A DNA stretch of 64,000 bases, taken from positions 82,229 through 146,228 of the forward strand of contig NZ_CACWVY010000014.1 in NCBI RefSeq assembly GCF_902764455.1, in the 5' to 3' direction. Positions 1 to 9,072 of the stretch are shown here, piece by piece. The notes beneath the pieces are model-generated. The model was not told the DNA's origin and searched no databases. It worked only from the letters and a program-made list of their open reading frames with translations. Position 1 is the stretch's first letter, and each line of letters begins with the position of its first letter. This stretch comes from an uncultured Methanobrevibacter sp. (lineage in GTDB: Archaea > Methanobacteriota > Methanobacteria > Methanobacteriales > Methanobacteriaceae). The translations under genes and the position numbers were made by a program.

Positions 1-350
1 TTTAGACTATTTACTTCTTGTATTCGCCTCATGTTTTCAAGAACTTCAGAGATATATAATTCAATTTCATATTTGACCATCTCCGATTTATTTGCTTTAA
101 TCAGCTGATGTGCTCTACAACCAAATTCTTCATATAATGGGATAGAATCAAGTTCATTGAATCTTGTCATAATTGCAATACATATAGCATTACGAAGCGA
201 TTCTTTCCCAGTTAAATTTACATAATCATCATTTTCCATTTGAATATCCCAATGATTAGCAGTAGGACTCACTGGCAACACTTGAACATCTTCATTCAAA
301 GTCTTTAAAAATTGATAATCATCACTTTCATAATCAACAGGTAGTGTCAT
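1..350 (-). CDS. gp25/XkdS-like baseplate wedge protein (3' end truncated by window)
   Basis: An open frame starts at ATG 350 and runs off the left edge of the window, so only about the first 116 residues are visible. They begin MTLPVDYESDDYQFL and later contain PLYEEFGCRAHQLIK, which resembles the phage gp25/W-like baseplate core ('P.Y..FG'). Its place right after the OB-fold baseplate protein matches XkdS in the PBSX order. It overlaps the upstream stop codon by 17 bp, which suggests translational coupling. Product by inference: a sheath-initiating wedge component of a contractile tail. The family is fairly clear; the length is unknown. Confidence 0.65.
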   Translation of the reverse strand, partial: MTLPVDYESDDYQFLKTLNEDVQVLPVSPTANHWDIQMENDDYVNLTGKESLRNAICIAIMTRFNELDSIPLYEEFGCRAHQLIKANKSEMVKYEIELYISEVLENMRRIQEVNSL

Positions 351-1041
351 CATTATCGTCTCCTTGAAGTTCTGCAATAGCTTCAGCTACTTTTTCTGCA
401 ATTAATTCATCAACTTCCTCTTTAGTATACACCTCTTCCTTAGTGTACACTTTAGAAGAATCTGCATAATCAAACTCTTCCATATTCTCATCCATATTAC
501 CCACACTCATACTAGGAGTAGATGGTAAACGATATTCAAAACCATCACGACCAAACTTAATCCAATACAAGTTTGTGTCACTTAACGAGATTAATTTAAC
601 ATTTCCGGGTGCAGCAGGATTAAAACCAACAGTTTCATCATCATCAACAAAATAACCAAGAATCAAACTAAAATCTTTATCAGGAACATCAATTATAAAA
701 ACATGTTGACGACTCATTGGAAGAATACATGGTTCTTTAAGTTTATCACAAAAAGTTTTTTCATGAGCAGAAGGAGTATAAAAATCAATTAAATCCCCAC
801 CAAACCTATGAAGAGGTTTACAGATGATTTTTTTATTAGAACCATCTAATTGAACTTCGGCTTTATCCAAATAAGGATAAAACTTTGTAATAACTCCAGT
901 TTTAGTTTTAAGATTCTCCGAAACTTTCTCTATCTTTTGAGGAACATTAGTGTTAATAATATGATTAACAGGTTCGCTTAAAGCTTTCATCAACCTATCA
1001 TCAGTAACAGTAATCTCTTTAAAATCCGCCAAATTAATCAT
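334..1041 (-). CDS. Baseplate protein, XkdR/gp138-like OB-fold
   Basis: A 235-residue protein. Residues ~45-130 look like a beta-rich OB domain of the kind in tail-spike or baseplate hub proteins (TKTGVITKFYPYLDKAEVQL, then a valine/isoleucine-rich strand pattern ending LGYFVDDD). The C-terminus carries a duplicated VYTKEE motif leading into a short amphipathic helix, a common trimerising tail in phage structural proteins. It sits between the hub and the gp25-like gene, the XkdR slot of PBSX, and overlaps the hub gene by 4 bp. The role in the central baseplate is inferred mainly from synteny. Confidence 0.55.
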   Translation of the reverse strand: MINLADFKEITVTDDRLMKALSEPVNHIINTNVPQKIEKVSENLKTKTGVITKFYPYLDKAEVQLDGSNKKIICKPLHRFGGDLIDFYTPSAHEKTFCDKLKEPCILPMSRQHVFIIDVPDKDFSLILGYFVDDDETVGFNPAAPGNVKLISLSDTNLYWIKFGRDGFEYRLPSTPSMSVGNMDENMEEFDYADSSKVYTKEEVYTKEEVDELIAEKVAEAIAELQGDDNDDTTC

Positions 1042-2195
1042 TCCTCCTCAGTTTCAGTTTCAGAATCCTTTGTATCTTCACTGGATGAATCAGAATCAGT
1101 AGCTTCTTCAGTAGTTTTAGCTTTTTCTGCAGGTTTAGTTCCCAAGTCAGGAGGCCAATCCTCTAAAGTCACATTAACTTTCCAATCAAGATTATCATCA
1201 TGAGAAACCTTAGTCAAATACATATACCCATTGAGATTGAACGATGGAATATAAACACGAACCCATTGTCCAATTCTCCATTCGGGACCACCATCAATTT
1301 TACATTCAAGTTTACGTCCAGAATCTTTTAATAATTTATTCCATTCATGATAAGCAAAATCAACAGCATCTTTCTCAGTTTTATTAGAAGAAGTGATTGT
1401 TTTAGAAACTTCACCAAATCTTTTAATACGAGCATCATCTTTAATAATAAACTTGTTATTATGCCACTTGACAATTAATTTATTAGGTGTGTTTGGATCA
1501 ATATCTGTGATTGAAATTCCTTCCATGAAAACATTAACATCTTCAACTAATTGTAATTTAGCTGATGTAGGGTCACGGATTTTATTAATATAAATTGTAT
1601 CATCACGCAGATAGCATTCCACATCTCCATTCCATCCGTATAATACTTCTTTCATAGCATTTTTAATTGTTGAAGCAGAACTGCCCGACCCATCGGAATT
1701 AGAGCCCCCTCCTATAACTTTAACGAGATTATTTCCTAATTCTTCAGCAGATGACCCGCAGGCATATGCAATTGCTTTTTTGTATTTTTCACATACTTCC
1801 GCAGTAGTCATACCCACTAATGCTGCCGTATAACTTACAGGGGACTGATCATCATGAGCTCTTTTAAGTTTGGCAGTTTTTGCCCCATTACAACTACATG
1901 TACTTGGAGTTATCCATCCCTGCAAACCAAAATAAGCATATTTAGCATGATAATACCCCTGTGTGATTCCATCGTGGAAATCACGATAGGTTTGCAAATC
2001 CGCCCCATTAACTAAGTATATTGCAATTTTCCCTTTAGTGGAAGATTGTTGCATTGCACTTTGAACAAAATTTGGACCCACACTTAATAATTCAACACTA
2101 TGCCCTGCATTTTCAAGTATCTTCCCTATTTTTTTTAGAGTCTGTTGATCTGAAGCGGTACTATTTAAGTCACACCCCATTATGATATTAGCCAT
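1038..2195 (-). CDS. Tail hub C-terminal half (XkdQ/gpD-like) with an unidentified N-terminal domain
   Basis: 385 residues. From about residue 185 the protein reads like the second half of a phage late-control D/XkdQ hub: 'DDTIYINKIRDP', 'ISITDIDPNTPNKLIVKW', 'WRIGQWVRVYIPSFNLNGYMYLTKVSH'. The first ~165 residues are a separate domain starting MANIIMGCDLNSTASD with GKIAIYLVNGADLQTYRDF and clustered Tyr/His; I do not recognise it, but its position suggests a cell-wall-binding or cleaving module. The C-terminal ~35 residues are a low-complexity acidic Glu/Thr/Ser tail. The missing first half of the hub appears to be the next gene upstream. Confidence 0.6.
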   Translation of the reverse strand: MANIIMGCDLNSTASDQQTLKKIGKILENAGHSVELLSVGPNFVQSAMQQSSTKGKIAIYLVNGADLQTYRDFHDGITQGYYHAKYAYFGLQGWITPSTCSCNGAKTAKLKRAHDDQSPVSYTAALVGMTTAEVCEKYKKAIAYACGSSAEELGNNLVKVIGGGSNSDGSGSSASTIKNAMKEVLYGWNGDVECYLRDDTIYINKIRDPTSAKLQLVEDVNVFMEGISITDIDPNTPNKLIVKWHNNKFIIKDDARIKRFGEVSKTITSSNKTEKDAVDFAYHEWNKLLKDSGRKLECKIDGGPEWRIGQWVRVYIPSFNLNGYMYLTKVSHDDNLDWKVNVTLEDWPPDLGTKPAEKAKTTEEATDSDSSSEDTKDSETETEEE

Positions 2196-2212
2196 GGAAA
2201 AATTCTCCTTAA

Positions 2213-3265
2213 TTATTTTAAATCGTATTTATTACCACATTTATTATCTTGCCAAACATCATTCCAAGCTCTTTGACTCTTCTGACCCTGAGTCCAAGTC
2301 AAATCAGAATAATACTTAGTACCATCAATCACAATAACAGTAAAATAATGCTCACTATCACATCGAAGTTCAATGTGTGCATTTAATCCACCAGATTTCA
2401 TACATGCACAAGTTAAAATTGCAGTATCCCCACAATTCAAATGTTTATGATTCTCTAAACACTTTTTAGGAGTATGATATCTTGAATTATAATATTTATC
2501 ATACCATATCCCAACATCATCACGAAGCCCTGCATGAATTGCTTTTGCTTTATCCAAATCAGAAGTTTTACCCTCACACCATTTAGCAACCAATTCATCT
2601 ATCTCAGCATCACCAATACCAGTTGTTCCACTACTCCCACTTGATGAAACATTAGTATAATCAATCGCATCATCTTTCAAACCAGTAACATCAATCACAC
2701 ATTTTAAACCAGCAGCCTCAATCATTTCCTTAAGAATCTTTGACCGTTTAGTTTTAGTGAAAGTAAACTGTTTTTCCTGATCTAATAATTTACTCATTCC
2801 AACTAATTTTAAGTCAACCTTACCCCTTGAAAAAGTCTGTTCTGAAATAAAACCCAAAAGACAAGTGACAAGATCATCCCATTTTAAAGGAGTTCCAGTA
2901 TCATTTGCCTTTTTTAAACAAATCTTTTTTCCTTTGAAAAATCGTGCAGTATCCACTTCAGGAAAAGAAGCATTCCCACTATTGCTTATTCCTTCATAGT
3001 CTTCATCAAAACCATTGTCATACATTTCATCATAATATGCAATCTCTTTGATTTCACCATTCATCGCAATAAATTTCTGCAAATCTTTTTCAGCATCAGA
3101 AACATTTTCCTCTGTAGATTTTGAAGTATCTTTTTTTTCTTCTTCTTTTTTTTCATCAGTTTTTGATTTTTTAGAATCCTTTTCTTTATCCTTATCTTTT
3201 TTCTTTTCGGTTTCGTAAACTTCAAAACCTGAAATTCCAAAAGGAGGTAAAATTGTAACTGCCAT
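2213..3265 (-). CDS. Tail hub N-terminal half fused to a transglutaminase-fold pseudomurein peptidase
   Basis: 350 residues. A Lys/Glu-rich insertion lies at ~18-65. Residues ~70-205 (DTARFFKGKKICLKK, LLGFISEQTFSRGKVDLKLVG) look like the first half of an XkdQ-type hub. After a Ser/Gly linker the C-terminus is a transglutaminase-like peptidase with a readable triad: Cys278 in NCGDTA, His306 in EHYFTV, Asp321 in YYSDLTW. Cys-His-Asp enzymes of this fold (peptidase C71, PeiW/PeiP) cut the peptide bridges of pseudomurein in Methanobacteriales. Inferred job: local wall digestion at the tail tip during DNA entry. Lysis use is possible but less likely in this position. Confidence 0.65.
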   Translation of the reverse strand: MAVTILPPFGISGFEVYETEKKKDKDKEKDSKKSKTDEKKEEEKKDTSKSTEENVSDAEKDLQKFIAMNGEIKEIAYYDEMYDNGFDEDYEGISNSGNASFPEVDTARFFKGKKICLKKANDTGTPLKWDDLVTCLLGFISEQTFSRGKVDLKLVGMSKLLDQEKQFTFTKTKRSKILKEMIEAAGLKCVIDVTGLKDDAIDYTNVSSSGSSGTTGIGDAEIDELVAKWCEGKTSDLDKAKAIHAGLRDDVGIWYDKYYNSRYHTPKKCLENHKHLNCGDTAILTCACMKSGGLNAHIELRCDSEHYFTVIVIDGTKYYSDLTWTQGQKSQRAWNDVWQDNKCGNKYDLK

Positions 3266-3284
3266 AGTTTTTCACACTCCCCTT

Positions 3285-4013
3285 TTATTCTTTAACAAGA
3301 TATTTTTTTGTAGATTTACCGAAAACACCATCAACAATAAGTTTACCTTTTGTTGAACGTTGGAAACTTTTAACCGCATTAACAGTACGTGTATCATAAA
3401 CTCCAGTTTTGTGTTTCTTATCTAAGAACCCTAAATTAATTAGTTTTTGTTGTAATAATTTCACACAATTGTTCTTTTGTCCTTTACGGAATGGAACTTT
3501 ACATTTGTTTAAAGATTTATTCAACTTAGCTTCTTCTTTACTAACTGTTTTAGTAGTTTTCTTTGTAGCATTAATCTTTTTAATATTCGGAACAACCAGT
3601 GGAGTTTCACCAGGAATATTAGATTTTTTCTCAGGAACTTCTGTAATATCAACATCATAATCGGTATGATACTTTGAACCTTCTTGAATACTTTTACTAA
3701 AAGTCACCACTGCTTTGAAAATTCCACCCATAGCAGGAGAAATCACTTCAACAGGTTTGCTTTGCAATTCCCTAAGTATTTTATCATGAGCATCTGGCCG
3801 TCCAGTAGCAGAATATAATGTTGTACTGAAACTGAATTTTCTTTGAATATATTTTCCTCTCCGAGTTACCAAAGTACCATTTAATAAAGGTTTAAACTCA
3901 TAATCTCTCCGATTAAATGGTTCAGAACCATTAATATTCTCCGCATAAAAAGGGTAACCCCCGATTTTAATATTTTCTGAAACTCCAGTAACAATATCAT
4001 CATACATTCCCAT
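3285..4013 (-). CDS. Tail protein with C-terminal peptidoglycan-binding_1 domain (XkdP position)
   Basis: 242 residues. The first ~130 (GGYPFYAENINGSEPFNRRDYEF, TRRGKYIQRKFSFST) form a beta-rich tail-tube-attachment-like domain. After a Lys/Thr linker the last ~70 residues match the peptidoglycan_binding_1 pattern: CVKLLQQKLINLGF, G.YD..T..AVK.FQ, VDGVFGKST. The gene lies between tape measure and hub, where PBSX has the LysM-bearing XkdP, so a different wall-binding module seems to replace LysM. The host wall is presumably pseudomurein rather than murein. Confidence 0.6.
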   Translation of the reverse strand: MGMYDDIVTGVSENIKIGGYPFYAENINGSEPFNRRDYEFKPLLNGTLVTRRGKYIQRKFSFSTTLYSATGRPDAHDKILRELQSKPVEVISPAMGGIFKAVVTFSKSIQEGSKYHTDYDVDITEVPEKKSNIPGETPLVVPNIKKINATKKTTKTVSKEEAKLNKSLNKCKVPFRKGQKNNCVKLLQQKLINLGFLDKKHKTGVYDTRTVNAVKSFQRSTKGKLIVDGVFGKSTKKYLVKE

Positions 4014-4033
4014 ATTATACCACCTTTCCCTTT

Positions 4034-7000
4034 TTAGATATCAACATCAATATTAGTAATATGATTCATTCCTTCAAATGCAGTAATCATCAATCTTTGA
4101 GCATCTTTCACAGTATGATTACGTGCATCAATTCTAACAGCTCCTTCTTGAACAATAATAGTCACAGGACGATTGTCTTGTTTTTCCGGAGCATTACTAA
4201 TTGTTGTTTTCAAAGCACCAATATGTTCAGCAGTTAACTGACCACCATTACTAAACATACCCATATCCATATCCAAGCTTGGATTTCCAAATCCACCAAC
4301 AATACCCTTGGCAACTTCATAACTTGCACGAGCCAAAGGTTCGTAAGCTGCTTGAATAAATTGCTTTGTGTATAACATTTCTTGTTTCATAGTACGAGCA
4401 ATATCCCCTGGAGAACCTACATTAATTCCAGATTTAAATGCTTCCACAACTTCTTTAGCACCACCTTCAGCAGCTGATTTAGCAGCAGCAATACCATTAT
4501 CTACAGCTGCTTTCACATGGTCCATTTCTGCACTCATAACACTTGCTAATTGTAAAGTAGATTTCATACCAGTTGTAGTTGCTCTACCTAACATTGCTCC
4601 ACCGGCTAATGCTTGACTTCCTGCACTATTAATCGCAGATGAAACACTTGTTTGAACAGCACCTGGTAAAGGTGCTAAACCAGATTGCACACCAGTGATA
4701 ATTTGAGTACCAATACTCATTGAAGCTTCAGTAAAACCAGACGCAGCAGCTAATGTGGTTTTCAAGTTTTCCAAAGTTGTCTGAATAGCCCCTAGCATTG
4801 TATCTGCTGTTGCACCATCAAATGTAACTTCATTTAATCTAGCTAATTCAGTAGCAGCAGTTTGAACATTATTAACCGCCGTAGTAATGATACTTGAATC
4901 AAATTCACCAATACCACTATCACCAATTGTTGTTAAAGTGGTGGAAACTTCACTAACTTTTTGCAAAGCAGCTCCTACCTGTGTTATTTTTTCTGTTATA
5001 CCTTCATCAATTTCTGATAAAGCAGATAATTCTGCGAGTTTTTGTGATGCAGTGATTAAATCAGTTTTAATCTTTTCTAATCCACCAGCAACATCATAAC
5101 CACCAAATAATCCTTCAACCCAATTATCAAAACCAGAACCAACCATTTCTTTAATGGTATTGACAGTATCATTAACAGTTGTTAATGTACTTCCAACTTT
5201 CTGTATTTTACCGGAAATATCTTCAGGAATTTCACTAATGCCTTCAAATTGTGCTAATGCTTGACTAGCTTGTATGATATCATCTTTAACATTCATTAAT
5301 GCTGTTTGAATGTCCACTCCTTCACCGAACAGACCATTCATTAAACTACCGAATATATCATCCCAGTTTTGACCATCACGAATACTGCGTAATGCACCCA
5401 TAGCATCTCCAACACTAGCAAGACTGTTACATACATTTTGAATATTCTGCGCAACACCCTCATCTAATGCAGTAATGCCTGAGAATTCATTTAACTTTTC
5501 AGAAGCTTTTATAATATCATTTTTAGCTTGTTCCAAACCATCAGTAACACTACTAAAACCTAATAGGTTAGCAACAAAATTACTGAAACCAGTTACAATA
5601 TTATTCCAAGTCAATGAACCCATAGCTTCAGCAACACTACCTAAAGTTTCACTAATAGTTTTGATTTTAGTAGCTACACTTGGATCAATAGCAACACTAT
5701 TGAATTGAGATAACTTTTGACCTGCTTGTTTCAAAGCATTCACAGCAATATCTAATGGTCCGAGTATACCCATGAAACCTCCGGTTATTACTGCCAGTCC
5801 AGTCATTATGCTTGTGAATGACATTGCAGCCATGGCAACACCAACCCAAGCCAAAGCAGTAGCAACTTGTTGAATACCTTTAGTTGCTCCTTTTAAATCA
5901 ACATTATCAAAGTTTAGTGCTTGCATGAAATCTGCTAACAGTCTTAAGAATACCATTGCTTCTGCTGCAATTAATGCCACAATAGGAATCATCACTATAA
6001 TAACGGCAGATAAAGCTAATAGTGGAACAATCATTGAAGTGAATGCTGCACTTAAACTTGTTGCACCGGCAGCCGCTGCAGTTCCACCTGCTGCACCTGC
6101 TTCCATTGCAGGACCTGCTGCAGTTGCTGCTTCACCTGCAGCAGCAGCTGCACTCATACCATCTGCAATATCATCTACACCAGATAATGTTTTTCCAATA
6201 TCCGATGCGTCATCAACAACATCTGCAATTTCTTCCCCACCTTTGAAAAAGTTTTTAATTCCACCTAATAAATCAGAGACATTTCCTTTAACTCCTTTGT
6301 CTTTTCTCATTTTTAATTTGCCAAGAAAACCAGATTGAGTATAATCCATTCCCCATTGAATTTCATCTTGAACATCTTTTAATTCATCAAGACCAGTTAA
6401 TACTTTAGAAGCTTCTTGTCTAGATGAAGATGTTTCTTCTGCTAATTCACGGAATACACCGATTCCACCTTTGTCTTTGAATCCTAATTTTGATGATACT
6501 TTTTCTGCATTGGACATTGCAGTTTCTTGACCATCAAAAATGTTCTGATAATATTTCCAAAGAGAATTACTTTCATCTTCAACTTTGGATAATGAGGATT
6601 TGTTAGATTTAATTCCATTCCATAAATCTCTTCCAACGATGTTATCCATTTCATCGGTGACATCTTGGATTTGTTTTTGGAATTGTTTTCTCATTCCACT
6701 ACCAAAAATACCAGAATCAATGTTGGCTTGAGCTGCATCTTTTTTACCCATTAATTCAAATATTTTAGCTTCGGCATCGTAAGCGGTGTCAATTTCTTTT
6801 TGTATTTGTTTTGATGATTTGACACTTTTACTAGCTTCTTTAATTGCTTCTTCACTATAATTATTTTTGGATTTGAGATTTGCAAGCATGTCTGCAGTGG
6901 ACATTGCACCAAGTCCACCTTCAACTGCTTTCTCAGCTTTACCTGCTTTTTTACCGGCTTGTGCTCCAGCACCTACTGCTCCACCAAGTCCAGCAGCACC

Positions 7001-7993
7001 TGCACCCATATCACTAATATTACTGATTGTGTTGATTGCGTCTCCAGCAGCTTCAGCAGCATCAGTAGTACCTTTAATTTTTTTCGTTAACCATTCAAAT
7101 CCATCTCCAATATCTCTAAGACCATTTGCAGTAGTAGAGATATTCCAGAATCCTTGGTTCAGAGTATCAATACCTCCACCAAGAACAAGCATTGATGCAG
7201 TAAGATTTCCACCTAATTCATTATCTAAATCAATGAAACCACGTTTAACATCCTTAATAATTGGTAAGAATTCATTACCAATTTTTTTACCCGCACGACT
7301 AAAAGCCTTACCAATCAAAGCATCCAAACCAGTATTAGTTTCCATTAACTCTTCAGTTGAACCAGTTACCTTTTGAACAGCTTTCATGAAACCTTCAACA
7401 TCTTTTTCATCACCATTCCAATAACCAGTACGTTCCAATGCATCTTGAGTAATACCATACTGATCTAATGCTGCGAATGCTCCTTTAATACCTTTGCTTA
7501 AATCCATCATAGATTGTTGAGCAAGATCAGTACTACCAGTTTGTGCTAATACTGCTGCACCAAAATTAGCCATTTCATCTGTGATGTTAGTCATTTCTTT
7601 ATCAGTAGCACCAGTAGCAGATTTAAAAGCTTTTAAAGCAGGAATTAATTCTTGCATACTGGTTAAACTTGAATCTGTAGTTTTATCAACTTTCTCATAA
7701 AACTTATCATAATTTTTCGCAGTATCATCAAGCATGTTTTTGAGAAGAACAGCATTAGTTTCAGCTTTACTAGTAGTGCCGAAAATATTGTCTAATGCAG
7801 ATTTACCAGTCAGAGATTGCATTACATTATCAGATACCTGCCCAATATTCATTAATCCCATGTTTACTTTTGACATTGCAGCGGAGATATTGGATGCCAT
7901 CGATTGAGCATTTTTATCAACATTAGCAAACATTTGAGATGCATTGTCACGTCCTTCCAATGTGAGCATTATCTCTTCAGCAGTATTAACCAT
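4034..7993 (-). CDS. Tail tape measure protein
   Basis: 1319 residues, the longest gene in the window, placed between tail chaperones and baseplate genes. N-terminal ~350 residues are helical and Ala/Ser/Gln-rich. A hydrophobic block at ~655-745 (LSAVIIVMIPIVALIAAEA) is typical of the membrane-interacting segment of tape measures. Residues ~760-1080 hold at least four degenerate ~70-residue repeats with 'IxxASxxLxEFSGIxxLDEGVxxxI'. A Gly/Ala hinge and VQEGAVRIDARNHTVK end complete it. At roughly 0.15 nm per residue this predicts a tail near 200 nm (family rule, not measured). Confidence 0.85.
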   Translation of the reverse strand: MVNTAEEIMLTLEGRDNASQMFANVDKNAQSMASNISAAMSKVNMGLMNIGQVSDNVMQSLTGKSALDNIFGTTSKAETNAVLLKNMLDDTAKNYDKFYEKVDKTTDSSLTSMQELIPALKAFKSATGATDKEMTNITDEMANFGAAVLAQTGSTDLAQQSMMDLSKGIKGAFAALDQYGITQDALERTGYWNGDEKDVEGFMKAVQKVTGSTEELMETNTGLDALIGKAFSRAGKKIGNEFLPIIKDVKRGFIDLDNELGGNLTASMLVLGGGIDTLNQGFWNISTTANGLRDIGDGFEWLTKKIKGTTDAAEAAGDAINTISNISDMGAGAAGLGGAVGAGAQAGKKAGKAEKAVEGGLGAMSTADMLANLKSKNNYSEEAIKEASKSVKSSKQIQKEIDTAYDAEAKIFELMGKKDAAQANIDSGIFGSGMRKQFQKQIQDVTDEMDNIVGRDLWNGIKSNKSSLSKVEDESNSLWKYYQNIFDGQETAMSNAEKVSSKLGFKDKGGIGVFRELAEETSSSRQEASKVLTGLDELKDVQDEIQWGMDYTQSGFLGKLKMRKDKGVKGNVSDLLGGIKNFFKGGEEIADVVDDASDIGKTLSGVDDIADGMSAAAAAGEAATAAGPAMEAGAAGGTAAAAGATSLSAAFTSMIVPLLALSAVIIVMIPIVALIAAEAMVFLRLLADFMQALNFDNVDLKGATKGIQQVATALAWVGVAMAAMSFTSIMTGLAVITGGFMGILGPLDIAVNALKQAGQKLSQFNSVAIDPSVATKIKTISETLGSVAEAMGSLTWNNIVTGFSNFVANLLGFSSVTDGLEQAKNDIIKASEKLNEFSGITALDEGVAQNIQNVCNSLASVGDAMGALRSIRDGQNWDDIFGSLMNGLFGEGVDIQTALMNVKDDIIQASQALAQFEGISEIPEDISGKIQKVGSTLTTVNDTVNTIKEMVGSGFDNWVEGLFGGYDVAGGLEKIKTDLITASQKLAELSALSEIDEGITEKITQVGAALQKVSEVSTTLTTIGDSGIGEFDSSIITTAVNNVQTAATELARLNEVTFDGATADTMLGAIQTTLENLKTTLAAASGFTEASMSIGTQIITGVQSGLAPLPGAVQTSVSSAINSAGSQALAGGAMLGRATTTGMKSTLQLASVMSAEMDHVKAAVDNGIAAAKSAAEGGAKEVVEAFKSGINVGSPGDIARTMKQEMLYTKQFIQAAYEPLARASYEVAKGIVGGFGNPSLDMDMGMFSNGGQLTAEHIGALKTTISNAPEKQDNRPVTIIVQEGAVRIDARNHTVKDAQRLMITAFEGMNHITNIDVDI

Positions 7994-7995
7994 TC

Positions 7996-8247
7996 TTATC
8001 TTCTCCTCATACGTTTAGATTTAGATTTAGCTTTTTGAGCTTCTTTTTTCATTTGTTTAATTCTTTTCTGCTCTGCTTTGATTTCTTCACCATATTTTCG
8101 CATTAACATAATAATATCCCAATCGCGATTATAAAAACCACGAATAACTTCAGAAATGGGAATGCACAAATGTTTGCTAACACGAAAATAAACTTCACCA
8201 ACAAAACTATCTAACATCTGGAAATAAATCAACTTCAAATCCTTCAT
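7996..8247 (-). CDS. Second tail assembly chaperone frame (XkdN/GT-like), possibly made by frameshifting
   Basis: A short, strongly basic protein (from ATG 8247: MKDLKLIYFQMLDSFV... ending KSKSKRMRRR) wedged between the first chaperone and the tape measure. It overlaps the upstream gene by about 40 bp in a frame shifted +1 (equivalently -2). No good Shine-Dalgarno precedes the ATG; the frame also opens with TTG at 8259. In many tailed phages this position encodes a T extension made by ribosomal slippage at the end of G. Family by position; mechanism uncertain. Confidence 0.5.
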   Translation of the reverse strand: MKDLKLIYFQMLDSFVGEVYFRVSKHLCIPISEVIRGFYNRDWDIIMLMRKYGEEIKAEQKRIKQMKKEAQKAKSKSKRMRRR

Positions 8248-8938
8248 CGATACGGACAATCTCTTTACATTTATTATAGATTAAAGCACGAACTCCAATG
8301 TCTAATTTAGTCCAGAATTTTCTACGTTGTGTTTTATTCAAATCTTCATCACCAACCAATTCAACATGGTCGATTAAAAAAGTAGTGATAACATCATTAT
8401 TTTTATCAACATCTCCCAATTTTTCAACAATCTTGTCCTGAATGGATTGTTGCATTTTTTCTTCCTCTTGAGATAACGGCACACCATTTGTTGCTTTACT
8501 ATAAACCATTTTTTCAGATTTACTTAAATCACGGAACACTCTTGTTTGAGCGTCCAATAAATCCATGTATTCATTATCAGATAATGGTTTTAAACGGAAT
8601 TCTAAACGGTAAACTTGCCCACTGAGTTTAACATGCATATCAAACCGGTAACGGTTTGGATCATCTAAAATATTTAACAATTCTGTAGAAGAATTAATAA
8701 CTTTAATATTCGCTTCAATATTTTCCTCTAATTCTACACTATCATATTTGTGGAAATATTGGCGATATTTATCCAATAACTCTTGTAATTGGCTTAATTC
8801 TTCTTGTGTGAATTCCTCTCCATTTATACATTTTTCTGCTAATATTTTTTCATCTTCTTCAAGGTATCCTAAAGGCAATCTTTTGCATTCTTCAGGAAAT
8901 ACATTTTGAAGAGCATATTGGTCTTTTGCATCTATCAT
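8207..8938 (-). CDS. Tail assembly chaperone (G/XkdN-like)
   Basis: 243 residues, acidic, with a compact domain at ~100-200 (MHVKLSGQVYRLEFRLKPLSDNEYMDLLDAQTR) like the tail assembly chaperones that coat the tape measure. It lies downstream of the tube gene, separated by a terminator-like hairpin, and overlaps the second chaperone frame. The final codons GAT TTA TTT CCA GAT lie inside the overlap where a shift could occur. Longer than the ~145-residue PBSX equivalent because of an extra N-terminal ~90 residues. Confidence 0.55.
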   Translation of the reverse strand: MIDAKDQYALQNVFPEECKRLPLGYLEEDEKILAEKCINGEEFTQEELSQLQELLDKYRQYFHKYDSVELEENIEANIKVINSSTELLNILDDPNRYRFDMHVKLSGQVYRLEFRLKPLSDNEYMDLLDAQTRVFRDLSKSEKMVYSKATNGVPLSQEEEKMQQSIQDKIVEKLGDVDKNNDVITTFLIDHVELVGDEDLNKTQRRKFWTKLDIGVRALIYNKCKEIVRIDEGFEVDLFPDVR

Positions 8939-9029
8939 CCTTTTGCATCCTCCTTTAAAAATAATAATAAAATGATAATCATGAAAAATAAAATTTTAAA
9001 AATATTAAATTAAAAATTAAATTAAATTA

Positions 9030-9072
9030 AAAAAAAATAAAAAAGAAGACTTTAAAAAAAATCTTCTTTTTA
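9030..9072 (-). terminator. Intrinsic terminator after the tail tube gene
   Basis: On the minus strand AAAAGAAGA (9070-9062) and TCTTCTTTT (9049-9041) form a 9-bp stem with a T-rich loop, followed by a long T-rich tract. It directly follows the tube stop codon, so it could lower expression of chaperones and tape measure relative to sheath and tube. Confidence 0.6.

Noticed and set aside
4368..7376. Several plus-strand open frames opposite the tape measure gene
   Set aside because: Shadow frames caused by the Ala/Thr-rich repeats of the real gene; no RBS or promoters.
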